DNA of 39,297 nucleotides from Candidatus Kapaibacterium sp. (GTDB lineage: Bacteria; Bacteroidota; Ignavibacteria; Kapaibacteriales; Kapaibacteriaceae): positions 1-39,297 of the forward strand of contig VFFB01000011.1 in the NCBI GenBank assembly GCA_018882585.1, given 5' to 3'. Numbering within the stretch: position 1 is the stretch's first letter; the number at the start of each line of letters is the position of its first letter. Shown piece after piece: positions 27,844 through 36,579 of the stretch. Both the position numbers and the translations under genes were made by a program. Under the pieces are notes generated by a model, which searched no databases, had not been told where the DNA came from, and saw nothing but the letters and a program-made list of their open reading frames with translations.

Positions 27844-28699
27844 ACCGGTAGAATCCCCGGCCAGAGCCAACGCCCAGCCACCCGGCACGCACGTACTGCT
27901 TGATCAGTACACAGGGGCGGTACCGCTCTTGCTGATACTCGCGATGCAGTGCATCAAGGATGAGCAGGATGTACGGCAGGCCGATCTCGTCTGCCCAGGC
28001 CAGCGGCCCCTTGGGGTAGTTTGTGCCAAGCTTCATTGCCTGGTCGATATCCTCGGGCGATGCAACGCCTTCCATCACGGCAAAGGCAGCCTCGTTGATG
28101 ATGGTGGCAAGGACACGCATCTGGACAAGGCCCACGCGATCCTCGACCTGTTCGATAGAATAGCCAAGATGCTCGAACAGCTGTCGGGCACGGATAACGT
28201 GTCGATCGGTCGTATTTAGTCCCGCACTCATCTCAACGAAGGGCACAGACGACAGGATGGAAGGGGCAAGGCTAGTGCCGATGGTACGCGTTGGACATCC
28301 GGCCATCATGCCCAGCTCGGTGGCCGTTGTGGTAAGCACACTTACGATGACCGTTGCTGCGATGTTCTGTGCGGCGGCCATGTCAAGGTGGCGCGCCCGA
28401 TCGAACGGAGGCGTGATACTCAGGTCAATGATGTGCGTGAAGGCATTGAGCAACTCGCGACTTTCGGGGATCACCTTGTCTGCGTAGATGCCATAGTCGG
28501 CGATGATGTCGGCAATCTCGTCCACCTCGGAATCGCCGAACTCCTCAAGCTCGAGTCCGCCAAACACATCCGGTTGCGCGAAGATGCTGAATGGCACGTC
28601 GTGGGTTTCGAGGATGTCGGCGAATTGCACGACGAAGTGCGGGTCGCCCGTAAGCAGGACGTTGAATTCCGACGATGGTGTGAGGTTGTAGACAGCCAT
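27833..28699 (-). CDS. 3-hydroxyacyl-CoA dehydrogenase family protein, degenerate N-terminal domain
   Basis: C-terminal domain RVLATIINEAAFAVMEGVASPEDIDQAMKLGTNYPKGPLAWADEIGL...GRGFYRY is canonical; the N-terminus lacks GxGxxG. Confidence 0.85.
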   Translation of the reverse strand: MAVYNLTPSSEFNVLLTGDPHFVVQFADILETHDVPFSIFAQPDVFGGLELEEFGDSEVDEIADIIADYGIYADKVIPESRELLNAFTHIIDLSITPPFDRARHLDMAAAQNIAATVIVSVLTTTATELGMMAGCPTRTIGTSLAPSILSSVPFVEMSAGLNTTDRHVIRARQLFEHLGYSIEQVEDRVGLVQMRVLATIINEAAFAVMEGVASPEDIDQAMKLGTNYPKGPLAWADEIGLPYILLILDALHREYQQERYRPCVLIKQYVRAGWLGVGSGRGFYRYDS

Positions 28700-28746
28700 G
28701 CGACAAAACTACGGATGCCAACCATCTTGGGCGGTAAATTTGTGCC

Positions 28747-29643
28747 ATGAGTAATCTCGTCACCCGAGTCCTGGTCGGCCTTGTCGGCATCCCCGTCATT
28801 ATCGGCATCGTCTGGTTTGGCGGATACGTGTTCAATGGCACCATCATGGTGCTGAGCTGGCTTGCGCTTCGTGAGTTCTACATGCTTGCCGAGTCGAAGC
28901 ATGCGGCCGCCAACCGCAGCATCGCCTATGTATGGTCCATCGTGTTGCAGGGCGTCGTAGCATATGCCACGACGACGGAGTGGCCTTGGTGGAACGACAC
29001 GTGGCTGATGCTGATCATGGGCGCCTTTGTGCTTGGCACGCTGGCAACACTGGTAGCAGAGCTCTGGCGCGAACGCGAGAATTCCTTGCTCAATACGGCC
29101 ATCACGGTGATGGGCGTTGCCTATGTCACCGTGTCGATGTCGGCCCTGATGCTGATGCATGCAATGCCGGTAAGCGCCTTCGGCGACGTAACAACCTTCG
29201 GCGTGAACGGAGCGGCACTTGTGTTGACCACCTTTGTAAGCGTGTGGGCGGCAGATACCGTAGCGTACTTCGTTGGCATGGCCATCGGCAAGCACAAGCT
29301 GTTTCCGCGCGTCAGCCCGAAGAAGAGCTGGGAGGGTGCCATCGGCGGAGGCTTGGGAGCCACCGCGGCTTTCGCCGGGATGTCGGCCCTGGTGATGCCA
29401 TCGTATCCTACGATGCTTGCCGTCATCGCCGGCCTGATCGTTGGCGTGGCTGGACCAATAGGCGACCTGATGGAGTCGCTGCTGAAACGTGACGCTGCCA
29501 TCAAGGACTCGTCGTCGGTGATCCCCGGCCACGGCGGTGTGCTGGACAGGTTCGACAGCATGCTGCTCGTTGCACCTGTCCTGCTTGCGTACATGCTGAT
29601 CTCGATGCCGTTTGTGTGGCCTCTGTTGTCGGGACAACGGTAG
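28747..29643 (+). CDS. cdsA: Phosphatidate cytidylyltransferase
   Basis: Multi-TM protein with C-terminal GPIGDLMESLLKRDAAIKDSSSVIPGHGGVLDRFDSMLLVAP (CdsA signature). Confidence 0.95.
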   Translation: MSNLVTRVLVGLVGIPVIIGIVWFGGYVFNGTIMVLSWLALREFYMLAESKHAAANRSIAYVWSIVLQGVVAYATTTEWPWWNDTWLMLIMGAFVLGTLATLVAELWRERENSLLNTAITVMGVAYVTVSMSALMLMHAMPVSAFGDVTTFGVNGAALVLTTFVSVWAADTVAYFVGMAIGKHKLFPRVSPKKSWEGAIGGGLGATAAFAGMSALVMPSYPTMLAVIAGLIVGVAGPIGDLMESLLKRDAAIKDSSSVIPGHGGVLDRFDSMLLVAPVLLAYMLISMPFVWPLLSGQR

Positions 29644-30590
29644 TGTCGCATTCGCACGATCACGCGCATCACCATGGGCATTCGCATGTCCATCATGGTC
29701 ATCAGCATGGCGATCATGTGCATGAACATCACGACATCCGCCCTGTGCGGATCGCGCTGGCGCTGACCGCAACGGTCTTCGTCGCGCAGATCGTCGGCGG
29801 AATCCTTTCGAACAGTCTCGCGCTCTTGTCGGATGCCGGTCACGTCTTCGTTGACATGGGCTCGCTCATCATTGCCTACGCCGGGCTTACGCTGGCGGCT
29901 CGAGCACGAGAGCGACATGACCTGAAGTATACCTTTGGGCTACGTCGAATCGAGATACTGGCCGCGCTTACCAATGGTTTCCTGCTGCTGGGAATGTGCA
30001 TCTACATCATCATCGAAGCAGCCAAACGTTTCGGTGGCGATCATCATGTGCATGCCGATACCATGCTGTGGGTGGCCGTTGTGGGCTTCGTCGCCAATGG
30101 CATCAGTGCACTGTACCTGCATCGGTCCGAGCATATCACAACCCGCAGTGCCTACCTGCATGTGCTGACCGACCTTGCGTCGAGCGCCGGCGTGATCGTG
30201 GCGGCAATTGTCATCAAGCTGACGGACTGGGACTGGATCGATCCGCTGATATCACTCGCGATCGCCGTCGTCATCATCAATGGCGCCGTACGCGTCATCC
30301 GCGAGGCCGGCGTCATCCTGATGGAATCTGCCCCGGCGCACATCGTGCCAACGGACGTGCAGGGAGCGATCCTTGCTCTTGACGGCATTGCCGGCGTGCA
30401 TGACGTGCACATCTGGCAGCTGGGGCATCAGGAGTTTTCGGCAAGCGTGCACGTGGTGTCGCAACGCAATGGCGACGACGTGGTGCGCGACGTGCAGCAT
30501 GTGCTCCGCGATCGCTTCGGCATACATCATGCGACGGTTCAGGTCGAATCTCGTGATTTGCACGATAACGGAGAATGCGGAGCATGTTGA
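29643..30590 (+). CDS. Cation diffusion facilitator (CzcD/ZitB-like); GTG start at 29643 or 29616
   Basis: His-rich N-terminus SHSHDHAHHHGHSHVHHGHQHGDHVHEHHD; LLSDAGHVFVDMGSL and HVLTDLASSAGVIVAA (HxxxD metal sites). Confidence 0.93.
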   Translation: MSHSHDHAHHHGHSHVHHGHQHGDHVHEHHDIRPVRIALALTATVFVAQIVGGILSNSLALLSDAGHVFVDMGSLIIAYAGLTLAARARERHDLKYTFGLRRIEILAALTNGFLLLGMCIYIIIEAAKRFGGDHHVHADTMLWVAVVGFVANGISALYLHRSEHITTRSAYLHVLTDLASSAGVIVAAIVIKLTDWDWIDPLISLAIAVVIINGAVRVIREAGVILMESAPAHIVPTDVQGAILALDGIAGVHDVHIWQLGHQEFSASVHVVSQRNGDDVVRDVQHVLRDRFGIHHATVQVESRDLHDNGECGAC

Positions 30591-31114
30591 CCTCACTGAT
30601 ATCTCTTGTGTCCGTTGTCGTACCAGCGCTTGTACTTCTGGTGTTGGCACAGTACGTCGTGATGGCGGTCAGCCAGTTTATGGCCGAGCCTCAGGCATCA
30701 CGTCTGCGTGTGATGACGCGTGTTTCCGCATGGGTGGTGGGTGCGGCCTTTGTACTGACGTATGCCGTCATGCTGGTTATCATGATGACGTCCACCCAGC
30801 CGCAACATGACGCGTCACTCTCGGTGCCGCCTTCCTATCTGCTGGTGCCGATCATCGTCCTGCGAGCTGTTCTGCTGGGACTAACATGGTGCTTTGCCAT
30901 GATCGCAGCAGGTATGAACGTCGTGATGGCGGGGAACTTCATCAAGGTAGCAAGTGGCCGCCGACCGGCTGCCGCTCTGGTCTGCTCGGCGCTTGGTGGT
31001 GTCGTGCTTGCACTTGCGCAGACGGTTGCGCTTGAGGGGACGACCGTTCCGATCAATGTGATGCACGTGGCTGGTGCCGGCCTGTATGCAGCAGCGTGGG
31101 CACTGCGTCGCTGA
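30575..31114 (+). CDS. Hypothetical membrane protein (about 5 TM)
   Basis: MRSMLTSLISLVSVVVPALVLLVLAQYVVMAV..., hydrophobic; overlaps the CDF gene 3' end by 16 bp. Confidence 0.65.
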   Translation: MRSMLTSLISLVSVVVPALVLLVLAQYVVMAVSQFMAEPQASRLRVMTRVSAWVVGAAFVLTYAVMLVIMMTSTQPQHDASLSVPPSYLLVPIIVLRAVLLGLTWCFAMIAAGMNVVMAGNFIKVASGRRPAAALVCSALGGVVLALAQTVALEGTTVPINVMHVAGAGLYAAAWALRR

Positions 31115-31247
31115 GACGTTTGGCGTTGGCCGACGCTCCGTCATAAAACCCGTAGAACTCCGTAGCTCCCTGCCCCTTGCCATAAGATAGGTTTGCGTCT
31201 GTGAACGACGTACGGATGATTATAGCGTCGTCTGGTTAAGTCACAGA

Positions 31248-32789
31248 GTGTTCAAGGAGTCGGCGATGCGCGGGGGAATTGTTACGATCATGATGGCCGC
31301 AGCTTGTGTTGGTGGCGCGGCGCAAAACATGTACGACGGCCGATGGTCTGTTGGTGCGGCTAGTGGTCTTGCCTTTGGCGTGAGCGAAACGCAGGCCTCG
31401 GACAGGCAGTGGAGCCCTACCATCAAGGGGCTTGCAATGTTCGACATCAGCAAGTACTTCGGTCTTGAACTTGATCTGGCATATACCACACTGTCTTCGG
31501 AGCGTCAGGGAGGTTTCTCGGACTACCTTTCACACGTCGTGCATCCAAACTTGCGCTTCCGATACTATCCTACGCGCGGCGAGTTCAATCCGTACGTGGG
31601 GGCAGGGCTTGGACTGATGATGTACAACGTCGACTCTGTGCCCTACAATGCAGCCAATGAAGCGCTCATTGACGGCACGGTTGCAACAGGCGTCTTCACT
31701 GCCGGCATGAACTATGCGATGAACGACAATTGGTCGTTCGATCTGAACGTCGCTGCCGTGCCATCGTTCTCTGATGACATCAACCCTGTCCGTGATGACC
31801 AGACCGACGGCTACTGGGCCGTTACGCTGGGTCTGACGTACTCGTTCCACGAGCCGGATACCGATCGTGATCGCGACCAGCTGCTGAACTCCGAAGAAGT
31901 GGCCTACGGTACGAATCCGGATGTGCCCGACACGGACACGGACCGACTTGATGACGGCCCCGAGGTGAAGACCTTCGAGACGAATCCGCTGAATCCCGAC
32001 ACGGACCGCGATGGCTTGACCGACGGCGACGAAGTTGACACGTACAAGACCGATCCGAAGAAACCGGACACGGATGCCGACCTGCTGTCTGACGGCATGG
32101 AAGTCAACACCTACAAGACCAATCCGCTGAGTCAGGACACGGATGCCGACGGTCTGCAGGATGGCGCCGAGGTGAATACCTACCGGACGAATCCACGTCA
32201 GCCGGATACCGATGGCGACGCCCTGCGCGACGGCGAAGAGGTGAACGTAAGCTTCACGGATCCTACCAAACGTGATACGGACGGAGACGGCCTGAGTGAT
32301 GGCGACGAAGTACGTCGGTACAACACGAATCCTCGTGAGGCCGATACCGATAAGGGCTCGCTGCGCGACGGTGATGAGATCGCGCGACGCAAGAACCCGC
32401 TCGACCCGGCCGACGATGTCGACCGTCCGATGCCGCGCCTGGAGGTAGGCAAGTCGGTGGTGCTCGAGGGCATCATGTTCGAAACAGGTAAGGCCACGAT
32501 CCTGCCCGAATCAGAGGCCGTCCTGTCGGGCGTGCTCCGCGCTCTTGCCGAGAATCCTTCGATCGAAGTGCTGATCGGCGGTCACACCGACAACGTGGGC
32601 AGCGCCGCCATCAACGAACGTCTGTCGCATGCCCGCGCTGATGCTGTTCGCGACTGGCTGGTAGAGCGAGGCGTCGCCGTTGCACGGATGAAGACAGAAG
32701 GGTACGGTCCTGCGCGGCCCATCGCCCCTAACGACACCGAAGAAAACAGACACAAAAACCGCCGGATAGAATTCCAGCGGACGAAATGA
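31248..32789 (+). CDS. OmpA-family outer membrane protein with thrombospondin type 3-like Ca-binding repeats; start may be 31266
   Basis: N-terminal beta-barrel, 8 DTDxDxLxDGxEV repeats (~23 aa), C-terminal OmpA domain IEVLIGGHTDNVGSAAINERLSHARADAVRDWLVERGVAVARMKTEGYGPARPIAPNDTEENRHKNRRIEFQ. Confidence 0.95.
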   Translation: MFKESAMRGGIVTIMMAAACVGGAAQNMYDGRWSVGAASGLAFGVSETQASDRQWSPTIKGLAMFDISKYFGLELDLAYTTLSSERQGGFSDYLSHVVHPNLRFRYYPTRGEFNPYVGAGLGLMMYNVDSVPYNAANEALIDGTVATGVFTAGMNYAMNDNWSFDLNVAAVPSFSDDINPVRDDQTDGYWAVTLGLTYSFHEPDTDRDRDQLLNSEEVAYGTNPDVPDTDTDRLDDGPEVKTFETNPLNPDTDRDGLTDGDEVDTYKTDPKKPDTDADLLSDGMEVNTYKTNPLSQDTDADGLQDGAEVNTYRTNPRQPDTDGDALRDGEEVNVSFTDPTKRDTDGDGLSDGDEVRRYNTNPREADTDKGSLRDGDEIARRKNPLDPADDVDRPMPRLEVGKSVVLEGIMFETGKATILPESEAVLSGVLRALAENPSIEVLIGGHTDNVGSAAINERLSHARADAVRDWLVERGVAVARMKTEGYGPARPIAPNDTEENRHKNRRIEFQRTK

Positions 32790-32840
32790 CAATTCCCATG
32801 CTTCAGGTGGAACGGAGCTTGAATCACTCTTCTTCATAGG

Positions 32841-32870
32841 TCCCACCACCACACGTCCCACCACCACACG
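32841..32870. repeat. Perfect tandem duplication of 15 bp
   Basis: tcccaccaccacacg at 32841-32855 and 32856-32870. Confidence 0.95.
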
Positions 32871-32907
32871 CCCCTTCATGGTAACATGAAGGGGCGATGT
32901 TTTTTTT
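32869..32907 (+). terminator. Rho-independent terminator after ompA-like gene
   Basis: CGCCCCTTCATG-GTAA-CATGAAGGGGCG (12-bp perfect stem), followed by AtgTTTTTTTT. Confidence 0.92.
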
Positions 32908-32925
32908 GTAGCGTATTGTCGGGGA

Positions 32926-34497
32926 TCAGCGTACGACTGCGACCTGGGTCATGCGGACGCTGCGCGCATCCTGCAGGCGGACGTGGTAGATGCCTGCTGG
33001 CAACGTCGAGGCGCGCAGCAGGACATCGCCGGAGCCATTGCCTGAACCTTCGGCCATGACGGCCACTTCGCGGCCGGTTGCATCGAACAGCGACAGCCGG
33101 ATGGGGCCCGGTGCACAGATGAATTGCACGCGCCCGATGTCATGAATCGGATTCGGGACCACGCTGAGGGAGGTTGTCGCATCAAGCACTGCATCCGAGA
33201 CGCTTGTGGGCGATCCGCCTTTGATCAGTGCCAGGAGGGGGAAGTCGCGATACAGCAGCTCCCGCACCGTATCCGGCGGAACGCAGAACCAGTCCTTCAG
33301 AAGTGTCGCATAGACGGAACGGAAATCGAATTGCATCGGCAGGTTGTCTTCGGGTCCGACGGCAGTGTCGATCGTCGGATTTGCACCAAGAACGCCCGAC
33401 ACGACGTTCGTGCCGAACAGGAAGATCGGTGCGGCGGCACCGTGGTCGGTACCGCCCGAGCCGTTGCTGCGAATGCGGCGTCCGAACTCGGAGAACGTCA
33501 TACCCATGACGCGATCCTGAACGCCCAGCAGGCGCAGGTCATCCTGAAATGCGTCGATGGCAACGCTCACCTGGTTGAGCAACGTGCCGTGCGGCACGGG
33601 TGAACCGGCGCCCCCCGAAACCTGATACGAGTGCGTGTCGAAGCCGGACAGGCTGACGACATAGACGCGCGTCTTGAGGCCGCCTGCGATAAGCTGGGCA
33701 ACGATCTTGAGCTGGTCGGCAAGGGGATTTGTCTTGGCTGCGGGATACTTGCCGGATTTATTGGTTGCCCTTGATGCGGCATTCTTGACAGGCGTTGCGA
33801 AACGTTCGATTTGTTGTCCAACCTTACGAATGAACGTCAGCTCCTGGCCGGCGCGGGCGCCAACACCCGGAGCGGTGTTGCCATTGTTGATGTTGTAGTA
33901 CGACGTGGGGTCGGTGAATGCCATGCCCATGTTTGCGGCATGGCCCTCGAGTCCCATCGAGATCACCGAGCCGATCTGGATGGCCAGCGGATCAGGCATC
34001 GTGGCGTTGGGATAGCCGTCGGGGAAGCCGGGATATTCATGTTCGAGAAAGCGTCCGAGCCAGCCCGTCGAGATCACCTCTTCGCTGTCGGAGCCACTCA
34101 GCCAGATATCGGTGGATCGGAAGTGAGAGTAGTTGGGCACGGGATAGCCGACGCTTTGGACAAGTCTGATCTGCCCATTCTTGAACATCGTTTGCACGGC
34201 GGCCATTTGCGGGTGCAGGCCGACAGCCTCGGTGAGTTTGAGCGCCTGCGCTTCTGCGATGGCGATGTTGCCTCGGACAGACTGATAGGCGCCGTACTGG
34301 TCCAGCGGAATGACGGTGTTCAGACCATCGTTGCCGCCCTGAAGCTGTACCAGCACCAGGACGCGGTCTTCGCATCCTGCGGCGGCAACGGCTTCAAGCA
34401 GAGGCGAGTTGGCATAGGCACGAACTCCGTAGCCGTTCATCACGATCGGAAGGAGTCCTGCGGCGCTGGATCGACGGAGAAAGTCGCGACGGTTCAT
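32926..34497 (-). CDS. DUF1501 protein with Tat-like signal and T9SS-like C-terminal domain
   Basis: MNRRDFLRRSSAAGLLPIVMNGYGVRAYA...VLVLVQLQGGNDGLNTVIPLDQ...TFSEFGRRIRSNGSGGTDHGAAAPIFLFG; C-terminus IRLSLFDATGREVAVM...LPAGIYHVRLQDARSVRMTQVAVVR. Confidence 0.93.
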   Translation of the reverse strand: MNRRDFLRRSSAAGLLPIVMNGYGVRAYANSPLLEAVAAAGCEDRVLVLVQLQGGNDGLNTVIPLDQYGAYQSVRGNIAIAEAQALKLTEAVGLHPQMAAVQTMFKNGQIRLVQSVGYPVPNYSHFRSTDIWLSGSDSEEVISTGWLGRFLEHEYPGFPDGYPNATMPDPLAIQIGSVISMGLEGHAANMGMAFTDPTSYYNINNGNTAPGVGARAGQELTFIRKVGQQIERFATPVKNAASRATNKSGKYPAAKTNPLADQLKIVAQLIAGGLKTRVYVVSLSGFDTHSYQVSGGAGSPVPHGTLLNQVSVAIDAFQDDLRLLGVQDRVMGMTFSEFGRRIRSNGSGGTDHGAAAPIFLFGTNVVSGVLGANPTIDTAVGPEDNLPMQFDFRSVYATLLKDWFCVPPDTVRELLYRDFPLLALIKGGSPTSVSDAVLDATTSLSVVPNPIHDIGRVQFICAPGPIRLSLFDATGREVAVMAEGSGNGSGDVLLRASTLPAGIYHVRLQDARSVRMTQVAVVR

Positions 34498-34509
34498 GAT
34501 GGGTCCTCC

Positions 34510-36087
34510 TTAGCAGATCTGATATTCAGCCATGGCAAGCATTGTCTTCAGCAGCGTCCGCAGCTTGGTCTCGACCGGCGTCTTGACGGTCTCATCAGCC
34601 GGTGACGCCTCGTACTTGTTCCATTCGTAGGTCCAGACCGTCTCCGGAACGCCACCAAGGGCAACCTCGACAAGTGCGTCGATCTGTGCCGCGGTCAGCG
34701 GGATCGGGAAGAACAGCGTTGCCCATTCCTGTATCAGCGCACGTACGTTGGACGGGTCAGACGTCAGACGCGCGGCATAGAACGGGTCGAGCATGCTTGG
34801 TTCATACGCCTCGTCCAGCAGGTAACCGTCCTTTGCAAGGTCATTGGTAAACTTCACACGCTTTTGCAGCGTGTCGGCATTGATCCACAGTTCGTGATAC
34901 TGCGGCTCCTGATAGTAGGCCGGCCAACCGGCCACATTGGGGGCATTGAACAGGTCCAGCTGCATTGTCGCCATGGTGCGGCGAACGGTACGGTAGGCCC
35001 AGTGCATCAGGTTCTGCTCGGGCGGGAACAGATCCTCGGGCTGAAAGAGTCTGATCGTTCCGATGACAAGGTCTGCCGGATGCTTGATCATGCAGCCGAT
35101 GCGCTCGGTGGCGAAGAAGTGGTCGCTCATCAGCAGGGCTTTCAGCACTGGCTTGATCTCCCACTGCTGGTCGCGAAGCATAGTTGCCAAGGGGGCGATG
35201 ATGGTGCGCTCGACGTCCTCGGTCACGACGTAGTCTACAACGTAGCGATAGAGCTTGCGGACAAGGTGCTTGGCCGTTGCAGGCTGTTCCAGGATCATGG
35301 ATATCAGTTCGTCGAGTTCGCGACGTGCTCCGGATTCACCGATGCCGCCGCGGATGACCTTGTTGCCATAGTGACTGGAAAAGACCTTGTCGGACGTGTC
35401 ATGGGCACCTGACGTGAACTTGGTTGTGATCGAGGCCTGCACGTCGCTCCATCCGGTAAGGACATGCGCTGCAGCCTTCACGTCATCTTCTGTGTACGTC
35501 GTGTAGTCACCGGGTGCGATCTCGGGACCTTTGCCGATCGTGAACAGCTCCTGCAGCTCACGGCCGAAGTTCTCGTTCGGTGCTGCCTTGGTGTTGGTGT
35601 TGCCGTTCAGGTAGCGCAGCATGGACGGATCAAGCGTGACGGCCATGGCAAGATCCTTGACGTTGCCCAGCGATAACTCTCGGAGTGTTGTGCACAGCTT
35701 GTGTGTGTACCGTGCGTCCTTCACCTGCAGGTGACTCGTCGAGAAGTGATTTGACCAGAACAGGGTCATCTTCTCGCGGATCGAGAACTGCTGCTGCAGC
35801 ATCAGGTCGATCCACCAGCTTTGCACAAAGCTCAGCCGCTGGCCATCTGTTCCCGAGTCGTACGAGCTGGCGACCCAGGGCTGTCCTGCAGCGACACCGC
35901 CGGATTTGGTGTATGCCACCGGATCTTCAGGTGCCGGCAGATCGGCAAGCAGTTTATCGATGGCCTGTTCGAGTGTGCCCGCGAGCGCCGTATCGACATC
36001 GCGAATGGTACAACCGAACATCGTTCGCCGTACGAGATGGGCAGCTCTGGCCCTGTCCCAAGGGCCGCTGTAGGGAGTTATCATCAT
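34510..36087 (-). CDS. DUF1800 family protein
   Basis: AAHLVRRTMFGCTIRDVDTAL...MTLFWSNHFSTSHLQVKDAR...NENFGRELQELFTIGKG...YTEDDVKAAAHVLTGW. Partner of DUF1501. Confidence 0.93.
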   Translation of the reverse strand: MMITPYSGPWDRARAAHLVRRTMFGCTIRDVDTALAGTLEQAIDKLLADLPAPEDPVAYTKSGGVAAGQPWVASSYDSGTDGQRLSFVQSWWIDLMLQQQFSIREKMTLFWSNHFSTSHLQVKDARYTHKLCTTLRELSLGNVKDLAMAVTLDPSMLRYLNGNTNTKAAPNENFGRELQELFTIGKGPEIAPGDYTTYTEDDVKAAAHVLTGWSDVQASITTKFTSGAHDTSDKVFSSHYGNKVIRGGIGESGARRELDELISMILEQPATAKHLVRKLYRYVVDYVVTEDVERTIIAPLATMLRDQQWEIKPVLKALLMSDHFFATERIGCMIKHPADLVIGTIRLFQPEDLFPPEQNLMHWAYRTVRRTMATMQLDLFNAPNVAGWPAYYQEPQYHELWINADTLQKRVKFTNDLAKDGYLLDEAYEPSMLDPFYAARLTSDPSNVRALIQEWATLFFPIPLTAAQIDALVEVALGGVPETVWTYEWNKYEASPADETVKTPVETKLRTLLKTMLAMAEYQIC

Positions 36088-36240
36088 ACCTCCAGTGCAA
36101 CGTGGAAGCCAATGGCCATGCAGCCATGCTAACTCCATAAGCTAAGCAATCTGTGGATGTTCACAAGGCATATTCTGAGGTTTACGCCGTGCTATCTTGT
36201 ACGGCATTTGTGACTCACGAACCTTACGCACAGATCAATT

Positions 36241-36573
36241 ATGGCCAATTACTACGACCCCGCAGATCTTGCCAAGTTTGGCAAGATCGGAGACTTCCAG
36301 AAGCCACTCGCAGACAAGTACTTCGCGTGGTATGGCGAGGTGTTCGCCGAGGGCGCGCTCACGCAGCGAGAGAAGTCGTTGATCGCCCTGGCCGTTGCCC
36401 ACGCCATTCAATGCCCCTATTGCATTGATGCCTACACCACGGATTCCATGGAGAAGGGTGCATCGGAGGCGATGATGATGGAGGCTGTGCATGTGGCGGC
36501 GGCCATCCGTGGGGGCGCATCGCTGGTGCATGCCACGATGATGATGAACAAGGTCAACGAAACCTTGATGTAA
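36241..36573 (+). CDS. Carboxymuconolactone decarboxylase/AhpD-like protein, arsenosugar biosynthesis (rSAM/selenodomain)-associated peroxidase-like
   Basis: ALTQREKSLIALAVAHAIQCPYCIDAYTTDSMEKGASEAMMMEAVHVAAAIRGGASLVHA; 6 bp upstream of the ArsS-like gene. Confidence 0.88.
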   Translation: MANYYDPADLAKFGKIGDFQKPLADKYFAWYGEVFAEGALTQREKSLIALAVAHAIQCPYCIDAYTTDSMEKGASEAMMMEAVHVAAAIRGGASLVHATMMMNKVNETLM

Positions 36574-36579
36574 AGCACG

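Noticed and set aside
28471-29772. Minus-strand 433-aa ORF opposite cdsA
   Set aside because: Antisense to cdsA and the His-rich CDF start; composition (His/Arg/Gln-rich) reflects the opposite-strand codons.
31188-31195. TAGGTTTG resembling the Bacteroidota -7 element (TAnnTTTG) upstream of the ompA-like gene
   Set aside because: No matching -33 TTTG at suitable spacing and lineage uncertain; too weak to list as a promoter.
31205-31231. ACGACG/CGTCGT inverted repeat upstream of the ompA-like gene
   Set aside because: Only 6-bp arms with a 15-nt loop, expected by chance in this composition.
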